The notes under the pieces were generated by a model. The model worked only from the letters and a program-made list of their open reading frames with translations, searched no databases and was not told the DNA's origin. A program made the translations under genes and the position numbers. From positions 124,001 to 188,000 of the forward strand of contig NZ_BMFJ01000004.1 of assembly GCF_014638275.1 (NCBI RefSeq): a stretch of DNA of 64,000 bases, written 5' to 3'. This DNA is from Primorskyibacter flagellatus (GTDB lineage: Bacteria; Pseudomonadota; Alphaproteobacteria; Rhodobacterales; Rhodobacteraceae). Below, piece after piece: positions 24,647 to 33,451 of the stretch (position 1 is the stretch's first letter; every line of letters begins with the position of its first letter).

Positions 24647-25696
24647 TTACTGCAGCAGCCAGTTGGTCCAGCGCTCGCGCAGTTCGTCACGATGCGCGCC
24701 GATCCATTCGAAATCCGGATCGACCAGCAGTTCGTAGTTCGCCGGATAGGTGGCGTAGAGCTTCTGTTCCTCTTCCGGCAACTGGCTGAGCCCGATGGTC
24801 GAGGAGGTGGCATAGCCGACCGCCTGGATGAAGCCCGGATGCCCCTCGGCGGAACCGTAGAAGAAGTCGATGAACTTCATCGCGCCTTCGGTGTTGGGCG
24901 AATTCTTCAGCACTGCGAGATAGCCGGTATCCCGGATCGCGCCGTCCCAGGCCATGGCAAAGGGCGATCCGTCCTGGATCACCTTCAGGGCGCGTCCGGA
25001 ATAGCTCATCGTGATGGCGACTTCGTTGTCGCGCATGATCTGCTGCACCTGGTTGCCGGTCTTCCACCAGACCGCGATATGCGGCTTGATCTCGTCCAGC
25101 TTCGCATAGGCCCGGTCGAGGTCGAGCGGATAGAGATCCTCCTTCGCCACCCCGTCGGCCAGCAGCGCCACGGTCGGCAGCCACCAGTCGCGGTCACCGG
25201 TGTCGGGCAGGCCGCGCGGTCCGGGGAATTTCTCGGTGTCCCAGAAATCGGCCCATGTCCTGGGTTCGTTCCCGGCGAAGGTGTCGGTGTTGTAGGTCAT
25301 CACCATGCCGCCGGTGGTCCGGGCGATGCCCTTGGGCTGGCAGGCCCCCGGCAGGGCGTATTCCTTGACGTTGGCGAGGTCGTCGCAGGGAATGGTTTCA
25401 AGGATCTCGGCCTTCCCAACAAGGTCGGGGCCGGTGGCGGTGACGATGTCGAATTCCACGTCCCCTGTCCGCGCCATGCCCTCGGCCCGCGCCCACTGGT
25501 CGGGCACCTCGATGTCGAATGGGATGACCTCGGTCCCGCTGGCCTCGGCGAAGGGAAGGTAGAAGTACTCTTCCATCATGTTGCGCATCAGCCCGCCGGT
25601 GGTGGCGATGACGATCTCGTCCGCGCGCACGGCCTGACCCACGGTCGCAACCGTCAGGGCCAGGGCAATCCCGGTCAGTTTTCTGGTCTGTTTCAT
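24647..25696 (-). CDS. ABC transporter substrate-binding protein, spermidine/putrescine type
   Basis: Extracellular solute-binding protein of the PotD/iron-opine type II group, 349 residues, exported by a signal peptide ending near GQAVRA-DE. The mature protein starts EIVIATTGGLM; GGMVMTYNTDTFAG and the DWWLPTVALLADG region fit the PotD-like layout. The chosen ATG (25694-25696) has GGAG seven bases upstream; the ATG four codons earlier has none. Last transport gene of a potA-B-C-D-like operon; the ligand may be a polyamine, opine or other amine. A hairpin follows the stop. Confidence 0.93.
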   Translation of the reverse strand: MKQTRKLTGIALALTVATVGQAVRADEIVIATTGGLMRNMMEEYFYLPFAEASGTEVIPFDIEVPDQWARAEGMARTGDVEFDIVTATGPDLVGKAEILETIPCDDLANVKEYALPGACQPKGIARTTGGMVMTYNTDTFAGNEPRTWADFWDTEKFPGPRGLPDTGDRDWWLPTVALLADGVAKEDLYPLDLDRAYAKLDEIKPHIAVWWKTGNQVQQIMRDNEVAITMSYSGRALKVIQDGSPFAMAWDGAIRDTGYLAVLKNSPNTEGAMKFIDFFYGSAEGHPGFIQAVGYATSSTIGLSQLPEEEQKLYATYPANYELLVDPDFEWIGAHRDELRERWTNWLLQ

Positions 25697-25744
25697 CCTG
25701 GTCTCCATGTTGCTGTTTTCTTGGTTTTGGTGGTGGATTGCGGA

Positions 25745-26548
25745 TCACCCGTCCGGGGACGATGCGGTCCGCGAGGCTGCCGCGTGTCGTAACAGGGCTG
25801 CGGCGAGAAGCACGAAAACAGAGATGCCGGTGAGCAGGACGGCGATGGCGGGGATGATCGGCGTCAGGTTCTGTTCGATGTCGTCGAACATCATCCGGGG
25901 CAGCGTCTTGTCCCGGATTCCGGCGAGGAAGAAAGAGATCACCGGTTCGTCGAAAGACAGGATGAAGGCGAACAGTCCCCCCGACAGCACGTTCGGCAGC
26001 ACCAGCGGAAGCGTCACCAGCCGGAAGGCGTCGAAGCGCGAGGCGCCGCAGCTCATCGCCGCATCCTCCAGCGTCGGATCGACCGAACTCAGCGCCGCGG
26101 CCACGGTGAAGACAACGAAGGGCATGGCGATGACAGAATGCGCCAGCACATAGCCGAAGACGGTGCTCGACAGCCCGGTCTGCTTGAAAAACAGGTAGAG
26201 CGCCACGGCCAGCGCGATATGCGGCACCACGATCGGCGCGATCAGCATGCCCTGAAACAGCGTGCCGAGCCGCCCCGCCCCGCGCATCAGCGCATAGGTC
26301 GCCATGGTGCCGACAACCGAGGTGGTTACGGCGGTCAGAAGCGCGATCTTCAGCGAAAAGCCGGTGGCCTTCATCCAGCGGGAATTGCCGAAGAATTCTC
26401 CGAACCAGCCGAAGGTGAAGCCCTCGGGCGGGAAGGTCAGGTAATCGGGTTCGCTGAAGGCCATCGGCAGGATCACCACGATCGGCGCGAGGATGAAGAT
26501 CAGCACCGCGTAGACATAGGCGTTCAGGAGGATTGCACGCGGGTTCAC
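25745..26548 (-). CDS. ABC transporter permease, PotC-type
   Basis: Inner-membrane permease, 267 residues with six predicted helices. The coupling (EAA) loop reads LEDAAMSCGASRFDAFRLVTLPLVLPNV, which docks on the ATPase. It overlaps the upstream PotB-type gene by 4 bp (ATGA) and is followed 48 bp on by the binding-protein gene. Forms the transmembrane pore with the PotB-type protein. Confidence 0.95.
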   Translation of the reverse strand: MNPRAILLNAYVYAVLIFILAPIVVILPMAFSEPDYLTFPPEGFTFGWFGEFFGNSRWMKATGFSLKIALLTAVTTSVVGTMATYALMRGAGRLGTLFQGMLIAPIVVPHIALAVALYLFFKQTGLSSTVFGYVLAHSVIAMPFVVFTVAAALSSVDPTLEDAAMSCGASRFDAFRLVTLPLVLPNVLSGGLFAFILSFDEPVISFFLAGIRDKTLPRMMFDDIEQNLTPIIPAIAVLLTGISVFVLLAAALLRHAAASRTASSPDG

Positions 26549-27414
26549 AGCTGACCTCCGAGCATCCGGTCGAAACGGAAGACCTTGCTGAAGACCAGCG
26601 TGATCGCGGTGACGAAGAGCGTCAGCACCCCGACCAGTGCGGCCGCGAAGGGCCAGTCGAGGAATTCCCGCAGCTGCTGCGAGATCAGCGTCGCGATCAT
26701 CATCTCCTTGGGCGACCCGAGCAGCGCGGGCGTGATGAAATAGCCAAGCGCGGTCAGGAAGACGAGGATCACGCCGCCCAGCACTCCGGGCAGGGCCAGC
26801 GGCACCGTCACCTCGGCAAACCGGCGCAGCGGACCGGCCCCGCAGATCGCGGCGGCGCGGTCGTAATCGGACGGGATGTTGCGCAGGGCTCCGTAGATCG
26901 GCAGTACCATGAAGGGCAGCAGCACATGGGTCATCGCGACCACCACCGCCCCCTGCGTATACAGCAGCCGGATCGGTTCGGAGGTGATGCCGACCACCTG
27001 CAACAGGTCGTTCACGATGCCGTTCCGCTGCAGCAGAACCGCCCAGGCCGCCGTGCGGACAAGGACTGATGACCAGAAGGGCAGCAGCACGAAGGCGGTG
27101 ATGAATACGGCCATCGGACCGGAGGAGCTGACCATCGCCATGGCCACCGGAAAGGCCATCAGCAGTGCCAGCACCGACACCAGAACGGCGATCCAGAGCG
27201 TGCGGAGCAGCACCTTGAAATACAGCGGATTGTCGAGGATTCGGACGTAGTTCGACAGGCCCGGCTCCGGTTCGGTCACCGACAGGGACAGCAGGCTGAG
27301 CAGCGGGTAGAGAAAGGCGAACCCGATCAGCATGAAGAACGGGGCCATCAGCAGCAGGATTCCCGCCGAGGACAGCTGCCGCCCGTTCGGCTGGAAGAAG
27401 CCGGGCCGGGTCAT
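26545..27414 (-). CDS. ABC transporter permease, PotB-type
   Basis: Inner-membrane permease, 289 residues with six helices and the EAA loop YDRAAAICGAGPLRRFAEVTVPLALPGV. The open frame runs on upstream to 27726, but that part is antisense-like noise in the ATPase gene; the ATG at 27412-27414 overlaps the ATPase stop as ATGA. Partner of the PotC-type permease. Confidence 0.95.
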   Translation of the reverse strand: MTRPGFFQPNGRQLSSAGILLLMAPFFMLIGFAFLYPLLSLLSLSVTEPEPGLSNYVRILDNPLYFKVLLRTLWIAVLVSVLALLMAFPVAMAMVSSSGPMAVFITAFVLLPFWSSVLVRTAAWAVLLQRNGIVNDLLQVVGITSEPIRLLYTQGAVVVAMTHVLLPFMVLPIYGALRNIPSDYDRAAAICGAGPLRRFAEVTVPLALPGVLGGVILVFLTALGYFITPALLGSPKEMMIATLISQQLREFLDWPFAAALVGVLTLFVTAITLVFSKVFRFDRMLGGQL

Positions 27415-28493
27415 GCGGCGGACTCCTCCGCGTAGACCAGCAGGGCGTCGGGTGGCAGGGTCAGGCCGATGCGCTCTCCGGGCGAGAGCCGCGGCAGCCC
27501 GGCCGAGGGAACCCGGGCGCGCAGTTCCGTCCCGTCGTCCAGCCGCGCGATGACCAGCGTTCCCGCCCCGGCATAGACGACCTCTGCCAGCGTCGCGCCA
27601 ACCGACCCCGGCGCCTCCGCCGCGCCGACCTGCACCCGCTCCGGCCGGATCGCCAGGGTGGCGCGGCCATTGGCGGGGGTCGTCACGAAGGCACCGGGAG
27701 GCGGGGTGACGCGGTCCGACTGGCACAGCATCATGGCGCTGCCGTCCCAGGCGGCGGGGATCATGTTCATCTCGCCGATGAACCCGGCGGCGAACAGGTT
27801 GGCGGGCCGTTCATACAGTTCGCGCGCCGGCGACATCTGTTGAATCCGTCCGCCGCGCAGGATCGCGATGCGGTCCGCCATGGTCAGCGCCTCACCCTGG
27901 TCGTGGGTAACGAAGACGACGGTGATGCCCAGTTCGGAATGCAGCCGCTTGATTTCAAGCTGCATCTCCTCGCGCAGGTTCTTGTCCAGCGCGGAGAGCG
28001 GTTCGTCCATCAGCAACAGGCGCGGCTCATAGACGATGGCGCGGGCCAGGGCGACCCGCTGGCGCTGTCCGCCGGACAGCTGCGATGGCATCCGGTCGCC
28101 GTAGCCGCCAAGCCGAACGACCTCCAGCGCCTCCCCTGCCCGGCGGCGGCGCTCGGCCCGACCCATGCCGCGCATCTTCAGCGGGAAGGCCACGTTGTCG
28201 GCCACGGTCATGTGCGGGAACAGGGAATAATGCTGGAACACCATCCCGATGTTCCGCTTCTGCGGCGGCAGGCGGGTACAGTCGGTACCGTCGATCAGGA
28301 CGGCGCCGCCGGTCGGCACCTCGAATCCGGCAAGCATCATCAGCACGGTCGACTTGCCGGATCCGGACGGTCCGAGCAGGGCAAGGAACTCACCGCTCGG
28401 GATGTCGATCGACACGTTGTCGACGGCCTTGAGCAGGCCAAAGGATTTCTCCAGCCCCCTGATCGAGATCTCTGCGCCGCGACTGCCGGTCAT
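27411..28493 (-). CDS. ABC transporter ATP-binding protein, PotA-type
   Basis: ATPase of the polyamine-type importer, 360 residues: nucleotide-binding domain then a TOBE domain. Walker A GPSGSGKS, QHYSLFPH Q-loop, signature LSGGQRQR, Walker B LLLMDEPLSALD and switch HDQGEA are all intact; IRPERVQVG begins the TOBE part. The ATG at 28491-28493 has GGAGGACGG directly upstream; a GTG at 28523 in frame does not. First gene of the operon; TGATATATCA-like sites lie 49-85 bp upstream. Confidence 0.95.
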   Translation of the reverse strand: MTGSRGAEISIRGLEKSFGLLKAVDNVSIDIPSGEFLALLGPSGSGKSTVLMMLAGFEVPTGGAVLIDGTDCTRLPPQKRNIGMVFQHYSLFPHMTVADNVAFPLKMRGMGRAERRRRAGEALEVVRLGGYGDRMPSQLSGGQRQRVALARAIVYEPRLLLMDEPLSALDKNLREEMQLEIKRLHSELGITVVFVTHDQGEALTMADRIAILRGGRIQQMSPARELYERPANLFAAGFIGEMNMIPAAWDGSAMMLCQSDRVTPPPGAFVTTPANGRATLAIRPERVQVGAAEAPGSVGATLAEVVYAGAGTLVIARLDDGTELRARVPSAGLPRLSPGERIGLTLPPDALLVYAEESAA

Positions 28494-28540
28494 CCGTCCT
28501 CCGTTCCGTTTTTCGGGACTCACTTTCCGTTGACCGTATA

Positions 28541-28550
28541 TGATATACCA
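28541..28550. promoter_or_regulatory. TGATATACCA, TGATATATCA-type site before Pot operon
   Basis: Nine of ten bases match TGATATATCA; the wider sequence GTATATGATATAC (28536-28548) is a perfect odd palindrome. A weaker copy, TGATATTTCA, lies at 28568-28577. Both are upstream of the PotA-type gene. Confidence 0.5.
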
Positions 28551-28872
28551 AATCGGGCAAGAATTTTTGATATTTCACCGGACAAATCTGCCTGAATGCC
28601 GTCATATCGGGCGAAGGCCACTCAAGATGCGCAGCACGGAACCGCGCAGTCCTTGCTTCTCATCGATTGTAAAATAAGGATCCAGATTGACCGAACCACG
28701 CGCCCGGGCCGATCACGGCACTGTCTGAAATTTCTTCAAGTATAAACCAGATCATCTTGACGTGCCCGATGAAACTGCGATTTCTGTTATATCATGATAC
28801 CGGCCTCGGGACGACTCGGAGACCGCCACGGCGGCCCGCCCACAGGCAGCACCCGCCCAGAAAGGACAGCAG
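28551..28872. other. Gene-free divergent region
   Basis: About 320 bases between the Pot operon and the dimethylformamidase-like gene. It holds the weak site at 28568, a TTGACG at 28757-28762, the site at 28785, and no open frame with a credible start or family match. I could not assign a promoter with confidence. Confidence 0.5.
28785..28794. promoter_or_regulatory. TGTTATATCA, TGATATATCA-type site before amidohydrolase gene
   Basis: Nine of ten bases match TGATATATCA, directly followed by TGATAC. About 80 bp upstream of the dimethylformamidase-like start. Confidence 0.45.
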
Positions 28873-30543
28873 ATGCCCCGATCCTCCTTCCGCTTTCCCG
28901 AAAACGGGCCCCACGCGATCCGGCCCTGGGCCGTGCGCAAGGGGCATCCCGACGAACATTTCCTCGCCGACTACCGTTACCATGCCCCGCGCGAGGATCC
29001 GGAACTGGCGGAGGTCTACGTCTATACGCCACGCATGTCCTACGACCCGGGCGAGACGGTGGAATTCCACGGCTCCTGCAATGCCGACACATGGTCGATC
29101 CAGATCTACCGCGACGGCCACAGGCCCGAGATGGCGCATGAGGCCTTCGACCTGCCCGGCGCGTTCTATCCCACCTCTGCCACCGCCTATGTCGATGGCT
29201 GCGACTGGCCCGTGGTGCACAGCTGGACCATCCCGAAGGACCAGCGCCCCGGCTTCTACCGCGTCGTGTCCACCTGCCTGCGCAAGTCCGGCGAACGCTT
29301 CGTGCAGCACCATTTCGTCGTCGTCCGCCCGACGAAGGAGACGCGGCAGGGAAAGATCCTCTTCATGCTCGCGACTGGAACCTGGACCTCCTACAACGAC
29401 TGGGGCGGCGCGAACCACTATTTCGGCACCTACGGGCCGGAGAAGAACGAAGGCTCCCCGCATCTGTCGCTGCACCGCCCCTGGACGCGCGGGATGCTGT
29501 GGCTGCCCAAGGGCGCGGCGCGGATCGCGCAGAACCGCATGCCCGAGATGAACGACCTGCCCGGCTACCCGTCCAAGGAATGGGGCTATTCGCACGGATT
29601 CGGGCAGTACTACGCCGCGGCGGGATGGGCCCAGTTCGACCGGCATTTCGCCGTCTGGGCCGAATCCCAGGGCTTCGGCTTTGACATCATCACCCAGACC
29701 GACCTGCACTACCGGCCCGAGATACTGGACGACTACGCCTGCCTGGTTACCGTCGGGCACGACGAATACTGGTCGTGGGACATGCGCAAGGCGGTCGAGG
29801 ACTTTGTGGAACGCGGCGGCAACTTCTCCCGGTTCGGCGGCAACTTCCTCTGGCAGATCCGGCTGGAGAACGACGGCGCGCGGCAGGTCTGCTGGAAGGT
29901 CAAGGCCCCGGCCGAAGACCCGGTGCGCGACGATCCGGACCGCAAGCACACCCTGACCGCATCCTGGGAATCCGGCGGCGTGAACTGGCCCGGCGCTTCG
30001 ACCGTCGGGGTGAATGGGTGTCACGGCATGTACGGAAGCTGGGGCGGCTTTGCCCCGCGCGGGTCACGCGGATTTACCGTGTACAGACCCGAACACTGGG
30101 CTTTCGAGGGCACCGACCTGCGCTATGCCGACGTCTTCGGCGCGGAGGCCGGTATCTTCGGCTACGAGGTCGACGGCCTGAACTACACCTTCGAACGCGG
30201 CCTGCCCTACCCCGTCGCCGACCCCGGCGTGCCCGAGGGGATCGAGATCCTCGCCATGTCCCCGGCGGTGCTGTTCGAATACGAACACGAAGGACCGGGC
30301 TACAGGTATTACGTCCGCGACAGCGACCTGCACGGGCTGGCCGAACTGGGACCGGACGACTACGCCACCAATCGCCGGGCGTATCAGTACGGCTCCGGCA
30401 TGGTGACCGCCATGAAGCGCGGCAACGGAGAGGTTCTGTGCGCCGGGTCCTGCGAATGGGTCATGGGCCTGACCCGGCGCGACCCGTTCACCGAAACCAT
30501 CACCCGCAATGCGCTCGAAAAGTTCAGCGGTGCCTGGGACTAG
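28873..30543 (+). CDS. N,N-dimethylformamidase large-subunit family amidohydrolase
   Basis: Homologue of the large (beta) subunit of N,N-dimethylformamidase, an iron-dependent amidase, 556 residues. An N-terminal beta-sandwich with YVYTPRMSYDPGETVEFHGS is followed by the catalytic part with TGTWTSYNDWGGANHY and VTVGHDEYWSWDMR (His296-Asp-Glu-Tyr299). Known DMFase binds a mononuclear iron through tyrosines and a glutamate, and Tyr299 lies in the matching motif. No gene for the small subunit is visible nearby. No signal peptide. AAAGGA precedes the ATG. First gene of a three-gene operon with the acid-sugar kinase and class II aldolase, so the amide cleaved may release a sugar acid or polyol amine. 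Confidence 0.9.
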   Translation: MPRSSFRFPENGPHAIRPWAVRKGHPDEHFLADYRYHAPREDPELAEVYVYTPRMSYDPGETVEFHGSCNADTWSIQIYRDGHRPEMAHEAFDLPGAFYPTSATAYVDGCDWPVVHSWTIPKDQRPGFYRVVSTCLRKSGERFVQHHFVVVRPTKETRQGKILFMLATGTWTSYNDWGGANHYFGTYGPEKNEGSPHLSLHRPWTRGMLWLPKGAARIAQNRMPEMNDLPGYPSKEWGYSHGFGQYYAAAGWAQFDRHFAVWAESQGFGFDIITQTDLHYRPEILDDYACLVTVGHDEYWSWDMRKAVEDFVERGGNFSRFGGNFLWQIRLENDGARQVCWKVKAPAEDPVRDDPDRKHTLTASWESGGVNWPGASTVGVNGCHGMYGSWGGFAPRGSRGFTVYRPEHWAFEGTDLRYADVFGAEAGIFGYEVDGLNYTFERGLPYPVADPGVPEGIEILAMSPAVLFEYEHEGPGYRYYVRDSDLHGLAELGPDDYATNRRAYQYGSGMVTAMKRGNGEVLCAGSCEWVMGLTRRDPFTETITRNALEKFSGAWD

Positions 30544-30576
30544 CCGCGGACCCGGGGGAGGGGAGCCAGCATCATC

Positions 30577-31839
30577 ATGACACCGTCCTATGGCGTCATT
30601 TCCGACGACTTCACCGGCGGCCTGCTGATCGCCAGCTACTTCGAGGAGGCGGGGCTGGAATGCCCGGTCTTCTTCGACCCCGCCGAGGCCATGGCCGCCG
30701 GCCCCCTGTCCGCGCCGATCGTGGTGATCGCCAGCCGCACCCGCCTGATCCCGGTGGAAGAGGCGCGGGCCGATCTGACCGCCGCGCTGGACGCGCTCGA
30801 CGCGCTCGGCTGCGGGACGATCGCCTACAAGGCCTGCGCCAGCTTCGATTCGACCGAGGAGGGCAACATCGGACCCGCCGCCGACCTGCTGTCGGACCGC
30901 TACGATCAGGTGCCGCTGCTGCTGTCCGCCGGGTTCCCCGAATTCCGCTGCACCGTCGCCATGGGGCACCTCTTCTACCAGTCCGTCCTGGTGAACGAGA
31001 GCGTGAAGCGGTTCGACCCGGTGACGCCGATGCCGGACCCGAACCTCGTCCGCTTCCTGTCGCGACAGACCCGCACGCCCCTCGGCCATGTCAGCCACCT
31101 TGAACTGGTGCAGGGCGAAGCCGTCGCCCGGCAGGCGCTGGAAGGCGAGGTGGCGAAGGGGCATCGCCATGTCTTGCTTGACTGCGCCGACGATCACGAC
31201 GTCGAAATCAGCACCCTTCTCGCACGGGGCGTCCGCGCGCTGGTGGTCAGCGATCCGCTTTGCGTCGCCGCCGGGCTGGACCGGGGCGCCGGACGCACCG
31301 GCACCGCCGCTCCGCCGCGCCACGCCGACGGTCCCGCCGCCGTACTGGTCGGCAGCGTGGGTCCCGTGGCCGAACAGCAGACCGCCGCCTTCGAAGCGCA
31401 GCATCCCGTCCTGCGTATCGACCTGACCGCTGACGACACCGAAGAGGCGCAGATCGCCGCCGCGACGGACTGGGCGCGCAGCCATGTCGGGCAGCGCCCC
31501 TTTGCCGTCACCACCCTGTCCGACGAGACCGGGGTGAAGGCCGCGCAGGCCCGCTACGGCCGTCTTGGCGCCGCGCGTCGCGCCGAACGGCTGCTTTCCG
31601 GTCTGGCGGCGGCGCTGCACGGTGCGGGGGTGCGGCGGTTCATCGTGTCGGGCGGCGAAACCTCGGGCGCGGTGGTCGGCGCGCTTGGCATCCGCCGCGT
31701 CCGTCCCTTTGCGCGCGGCGCGCTCGGCGGCGGTTTTTGCGTGACCGAGGGCGCGGACCCGGTGTCCTTCTTCCTGAAATCCGGCAAGCTTGGCGCAATG
31801 GACGTGCTGCTCTCTGCGCTTGACGAAATGAAAGGCTGA
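30577..31839 (+). CDS. Four-carbon acid sugar kinase family protein (DUF1537)
   Basis: Two-domain DUF1537 kinase, 420 residues. Relatives OtnK and DenD phosphorylate 3-oxo-tetronate or denutate-type four-carbon acid sugars. The N-terminal substrate motif, usually ADDLTGA, is SDDFTGG here; the C-terminal ATP-binding part has VLVGSVGPVAEQQ and FIVSGGETSGAV. It starts 33 bp after the amidohydrolase and ends 2 bp before the class II aldolase, the gene pairing known for the OtnK-OtnC pathway to dihydroxyacetone phosphate. The altered first motif may reflect a different acid. Confidence 0.92.
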   Translation: MTPSYGVISDDFTGGLLIASYFEEAGLECPVFFDPAEAMAAGPLSAPIVVIASRTRLIPVEEARADLTAALDALDALGCGTIAYKACASFDSTEEGNIGPAADLLSDRYDQVPLLLSAGFPEFRCTVAMGHLFYQSVLVNESVKRFDPVTPMPDPNLVRFLSRQTRTPLGHVSHLELVQGEAVARQALEGEVAKGHRHVLLDCADDHDVEISTLLARGVRALVVSDPLCVAAGLDRGAGRTGTAAPPRHADGPAAVLVGSVGPVAEQQTAAFEAQHPVLRIDLTADDTEEAQIAAATDWARSHVGQRPFAVTTLSDETGVKAAQARYGRLGAARRAERLLSGLAAALHGAGVRRFIVSGGETSGAVVGALGIRRVRPFARGALGGGFCVTEGADPVSFFLKSGKLGAMDVLLSALDEMKG

Positions 31840-31841
31840 CC

Positions 31842-32495
31842 ATGACCGAAACGGAACTCCGGCAATCACTGGTCGACTACAGCCGCCTCTGCGTGACCCG
31901 CCAGCTGTCGAACGCGACGGCGGGGAATATCTCGGTGCGCTACGGCGAGGGCATGCTCATCACGCCGTCGGGGATCGACCCCGACCTCATGCAGGCCGAC
32001 CAGATTGCCGAGGTCGCCTTCGACGGCAGTTTCCGCAGCAACTGGAAACCGTCGAGCGAATGGGCCCTGCACGCCGCGCTTTACAAGTCCCGGCCCGAAA
32101 CGCAGGCGATCGTGCACGCGCATCCGACCTATTGCGTCGCGCTGTCCTGCCTGCGCGAACCGATCCCGCCGTTTCACTACATGGTGGCCAGCTGCGGCGG
32201 CAACGAAGTCCCCTGCGCCCCCTACGCCCCCTTCGGTTCCCATGCCCTCGCCGATGCGGTGGCAGAGACCATGGGCACCACCTACCGCGCCTGTCTCATG
32301 GCGAACCACGGGATGATCGCCATCGGCGCCAGCCTTCGCAGCGCCTTCGGACTGACCGAAAAGCTCGAGGTGCTGGCACATCAGTACCAGCTCGCCCGCT
32401 CCGTCGGTACGCCCGTCCTGCTGAGCGATGAGGACATGGCGACCGTTCACGACTCCTACAGGACCTACGGCTACGGCAAGCCCTCGGCGACCTAG
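31842..32495 (+). CDS. Class II aldolase/adducin family protein (OtnC-like)
   Basis: Zinc aldolase of the L-fuculose-phosphate/ribulose-phosphate epimerase group, 217 residues. Typical N-terminal ATAGNISVR, substrate segment ITPSGIDPD, catalytic Glu in SSEWALHAALY, zinc His pair in VHAHPTY and the third His in ANHGMIAIG. Next to a DUF1537 kinase this family usually decarboxylates 3-oxo-tetronate-4-phosphate to dihydroxyacetone phosphate. Its TAG stop overlaps the stop of the convergent SDR in the bases CTAG. Confidence 0.92.
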   Translation: MTETELRQSLVDYSRLCVTRQLSNATAGNISVRYGEGMLITPSGIDPDLMQADQIAEVAFDGSFRSNWKPSSEWALHAALYKSRPETQAIVHAHPTYCVALSCLREPIPPFHYMVASCGGNEVPCAPYAPFGSHALADAVAETMGTTYRACLMANHGMIAIGASLRSAFGLTEKLEVLAHQYQLARSVGTPVLLSDEDMATVHDSYRTYGYGKPSAT

Positions 32496-33232
32496 GCGGG
32501 GCTGCGGGGGTTCCGCAGGCCGGCAGTTTCGCCGCCATCCACCGGGATCACCGCGCCGTTGACATAGCTCGACGCGTCCGAGATGAGCCAGGCGATGACC
32601 TCTCCGACTTCGGCCGGGTCCGCTATGCGGCCCGCCGGGATGCGCAGTTCCAGCGTGCGGCGCTTCTGGTCGTCGGACAGAACCGCCCCCATCATCCGGG
32701 TGCCGATCTGGCCGGGGCAGACGGCGTTGAAGCGCACCAGATGCCCCAGCTCAAGCGCCAGCGACTGCGTCAGGCCGATCAGCGCCGCCTTGGACGCGGT
32801 GTATATCGCAAGGTTCTCCTCCCCCGCGCGACCCGCGACAGAGGAAATGTTGACCACCGACCCCCGCCCCGCGATCAGCCCGTCCAGCGCCAGCCGCGTC
32901 ATCAGGAAGACAGAGCGCGCGTTCACCTGCATCATCTCGTCCCAGTCCGCCAGCGTCGTCTCAGCGAAGACATGCCGCCGCCCCATGCCGGCGTTGTTCA
33001 CCAGCCCTGTCAGTTTCCCCTGCCCCAGCTCCATCGCCCGGTCGACGATGGCGCGGCAGTCCGCCTCGACCGAAACATCGGCGGCGACATAGCTCAGCCC
33101 CTCGGTCTCCGCCGCAAGCCGTGCGCCTTCCTCCCGGTCGCGGCCTGCAATCAGGACGCGATGACCTGCCGCACACAGCAGCAGCGCCGCCGCGCGGCCG
33201 ATTCCATGGGTTCCCCCTGTCACGATGATCAT
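32492..33232 (-). CDS. SDR family oxidoreductase
   Basis: Classical SDR, 246 residues, with complete motifs: TGGTHGIG at residues 5-12, NNAG, Ser in NISSVAG, YTASK and NAVCPGQIGT. NAD(P)-dependent. Divergent from the penicillin-acylase gene across 219 bp that hold two TGATATATCA-type sites, and convergent with the aldolase. A plausible role is oxidation of a four-carbon sugar acid to the 3-oxo acid used by the DUF1537 kinase. Confidence 0.94.
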   Translation of the reverse strand: MIIVTGGTHGIGRAAALLLCAAGHRVLIAGRDREEGARLAAETEGLSYVAADVSVEADCRAIVDRAMELGQGKLTGLVNNAGMGRRHVFAETTLADWDEMMQVNARSVFLMTRLALDGLIAGRGSVVNISSVAGRAGEENLAIYTASKAALIGLTQSLALELGHLVRFNAVCPGQIGTRMMGAVLSDDQKRRTLELRIPAGRIADPAEVGEVIAWLISDASSYVNGAVIPVDGGETAGLRNPRSPA

Positions 33233-33307
33233 TCTGCCTGCTCCCCTTGGACCCGAACCGGCCGCGGGGCGGCCCCTGGCCCCGAAACCCGGCGTTTTTC
33301 AGCAAGA

Positions 33308-33317
33308 TAATATATCA
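33308..33317. promoter_or_regulatory. TAATATATCA, TGATATATCA-type site before SDR
   Basis: Nine of ten bases match TGATATATCA, 76 bp upstream of the SDR start. Confidence 0.45.
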
Positions 33318-33425
33318 AGTATGCCAAAGATTCAGCCAAATCTCATGCAAAACACTCTCTCTCTATCGCAAAACCGGGTAGTTGACCGAATTTTTGCCCT
33401 ATGCGGTTCGATTTCCCCGTGTTTA

Positions 33426-33435
33426 TGATATATCC
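33426..33435. promoter_or_regulatory. TGATATATCC, TGATATATCA-type site before acylase operon
   Basis: Nine of ten bases match TGATATATCA, only 17 bp before the acylase start codon, so a bound protein would overlap the transcription or translation start. Confidence 0.5.
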
Positions 33436-33451
33436 ATAGACAAGGACACAG

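Noticed and set aside
26546..26560. GTTCACAGCTG-containing sequence resembling half of the parS palindrome
   Set aside because: Only the left half matches and it lies at a gene end inside the Pot operon, far from the rep genes.
30064..31869. Minus-strand open frame of about 600 codons opposite the amidohydrolase and DUF1537 kinase genes
   Set aside because: No family features; a shadow of the real genes.
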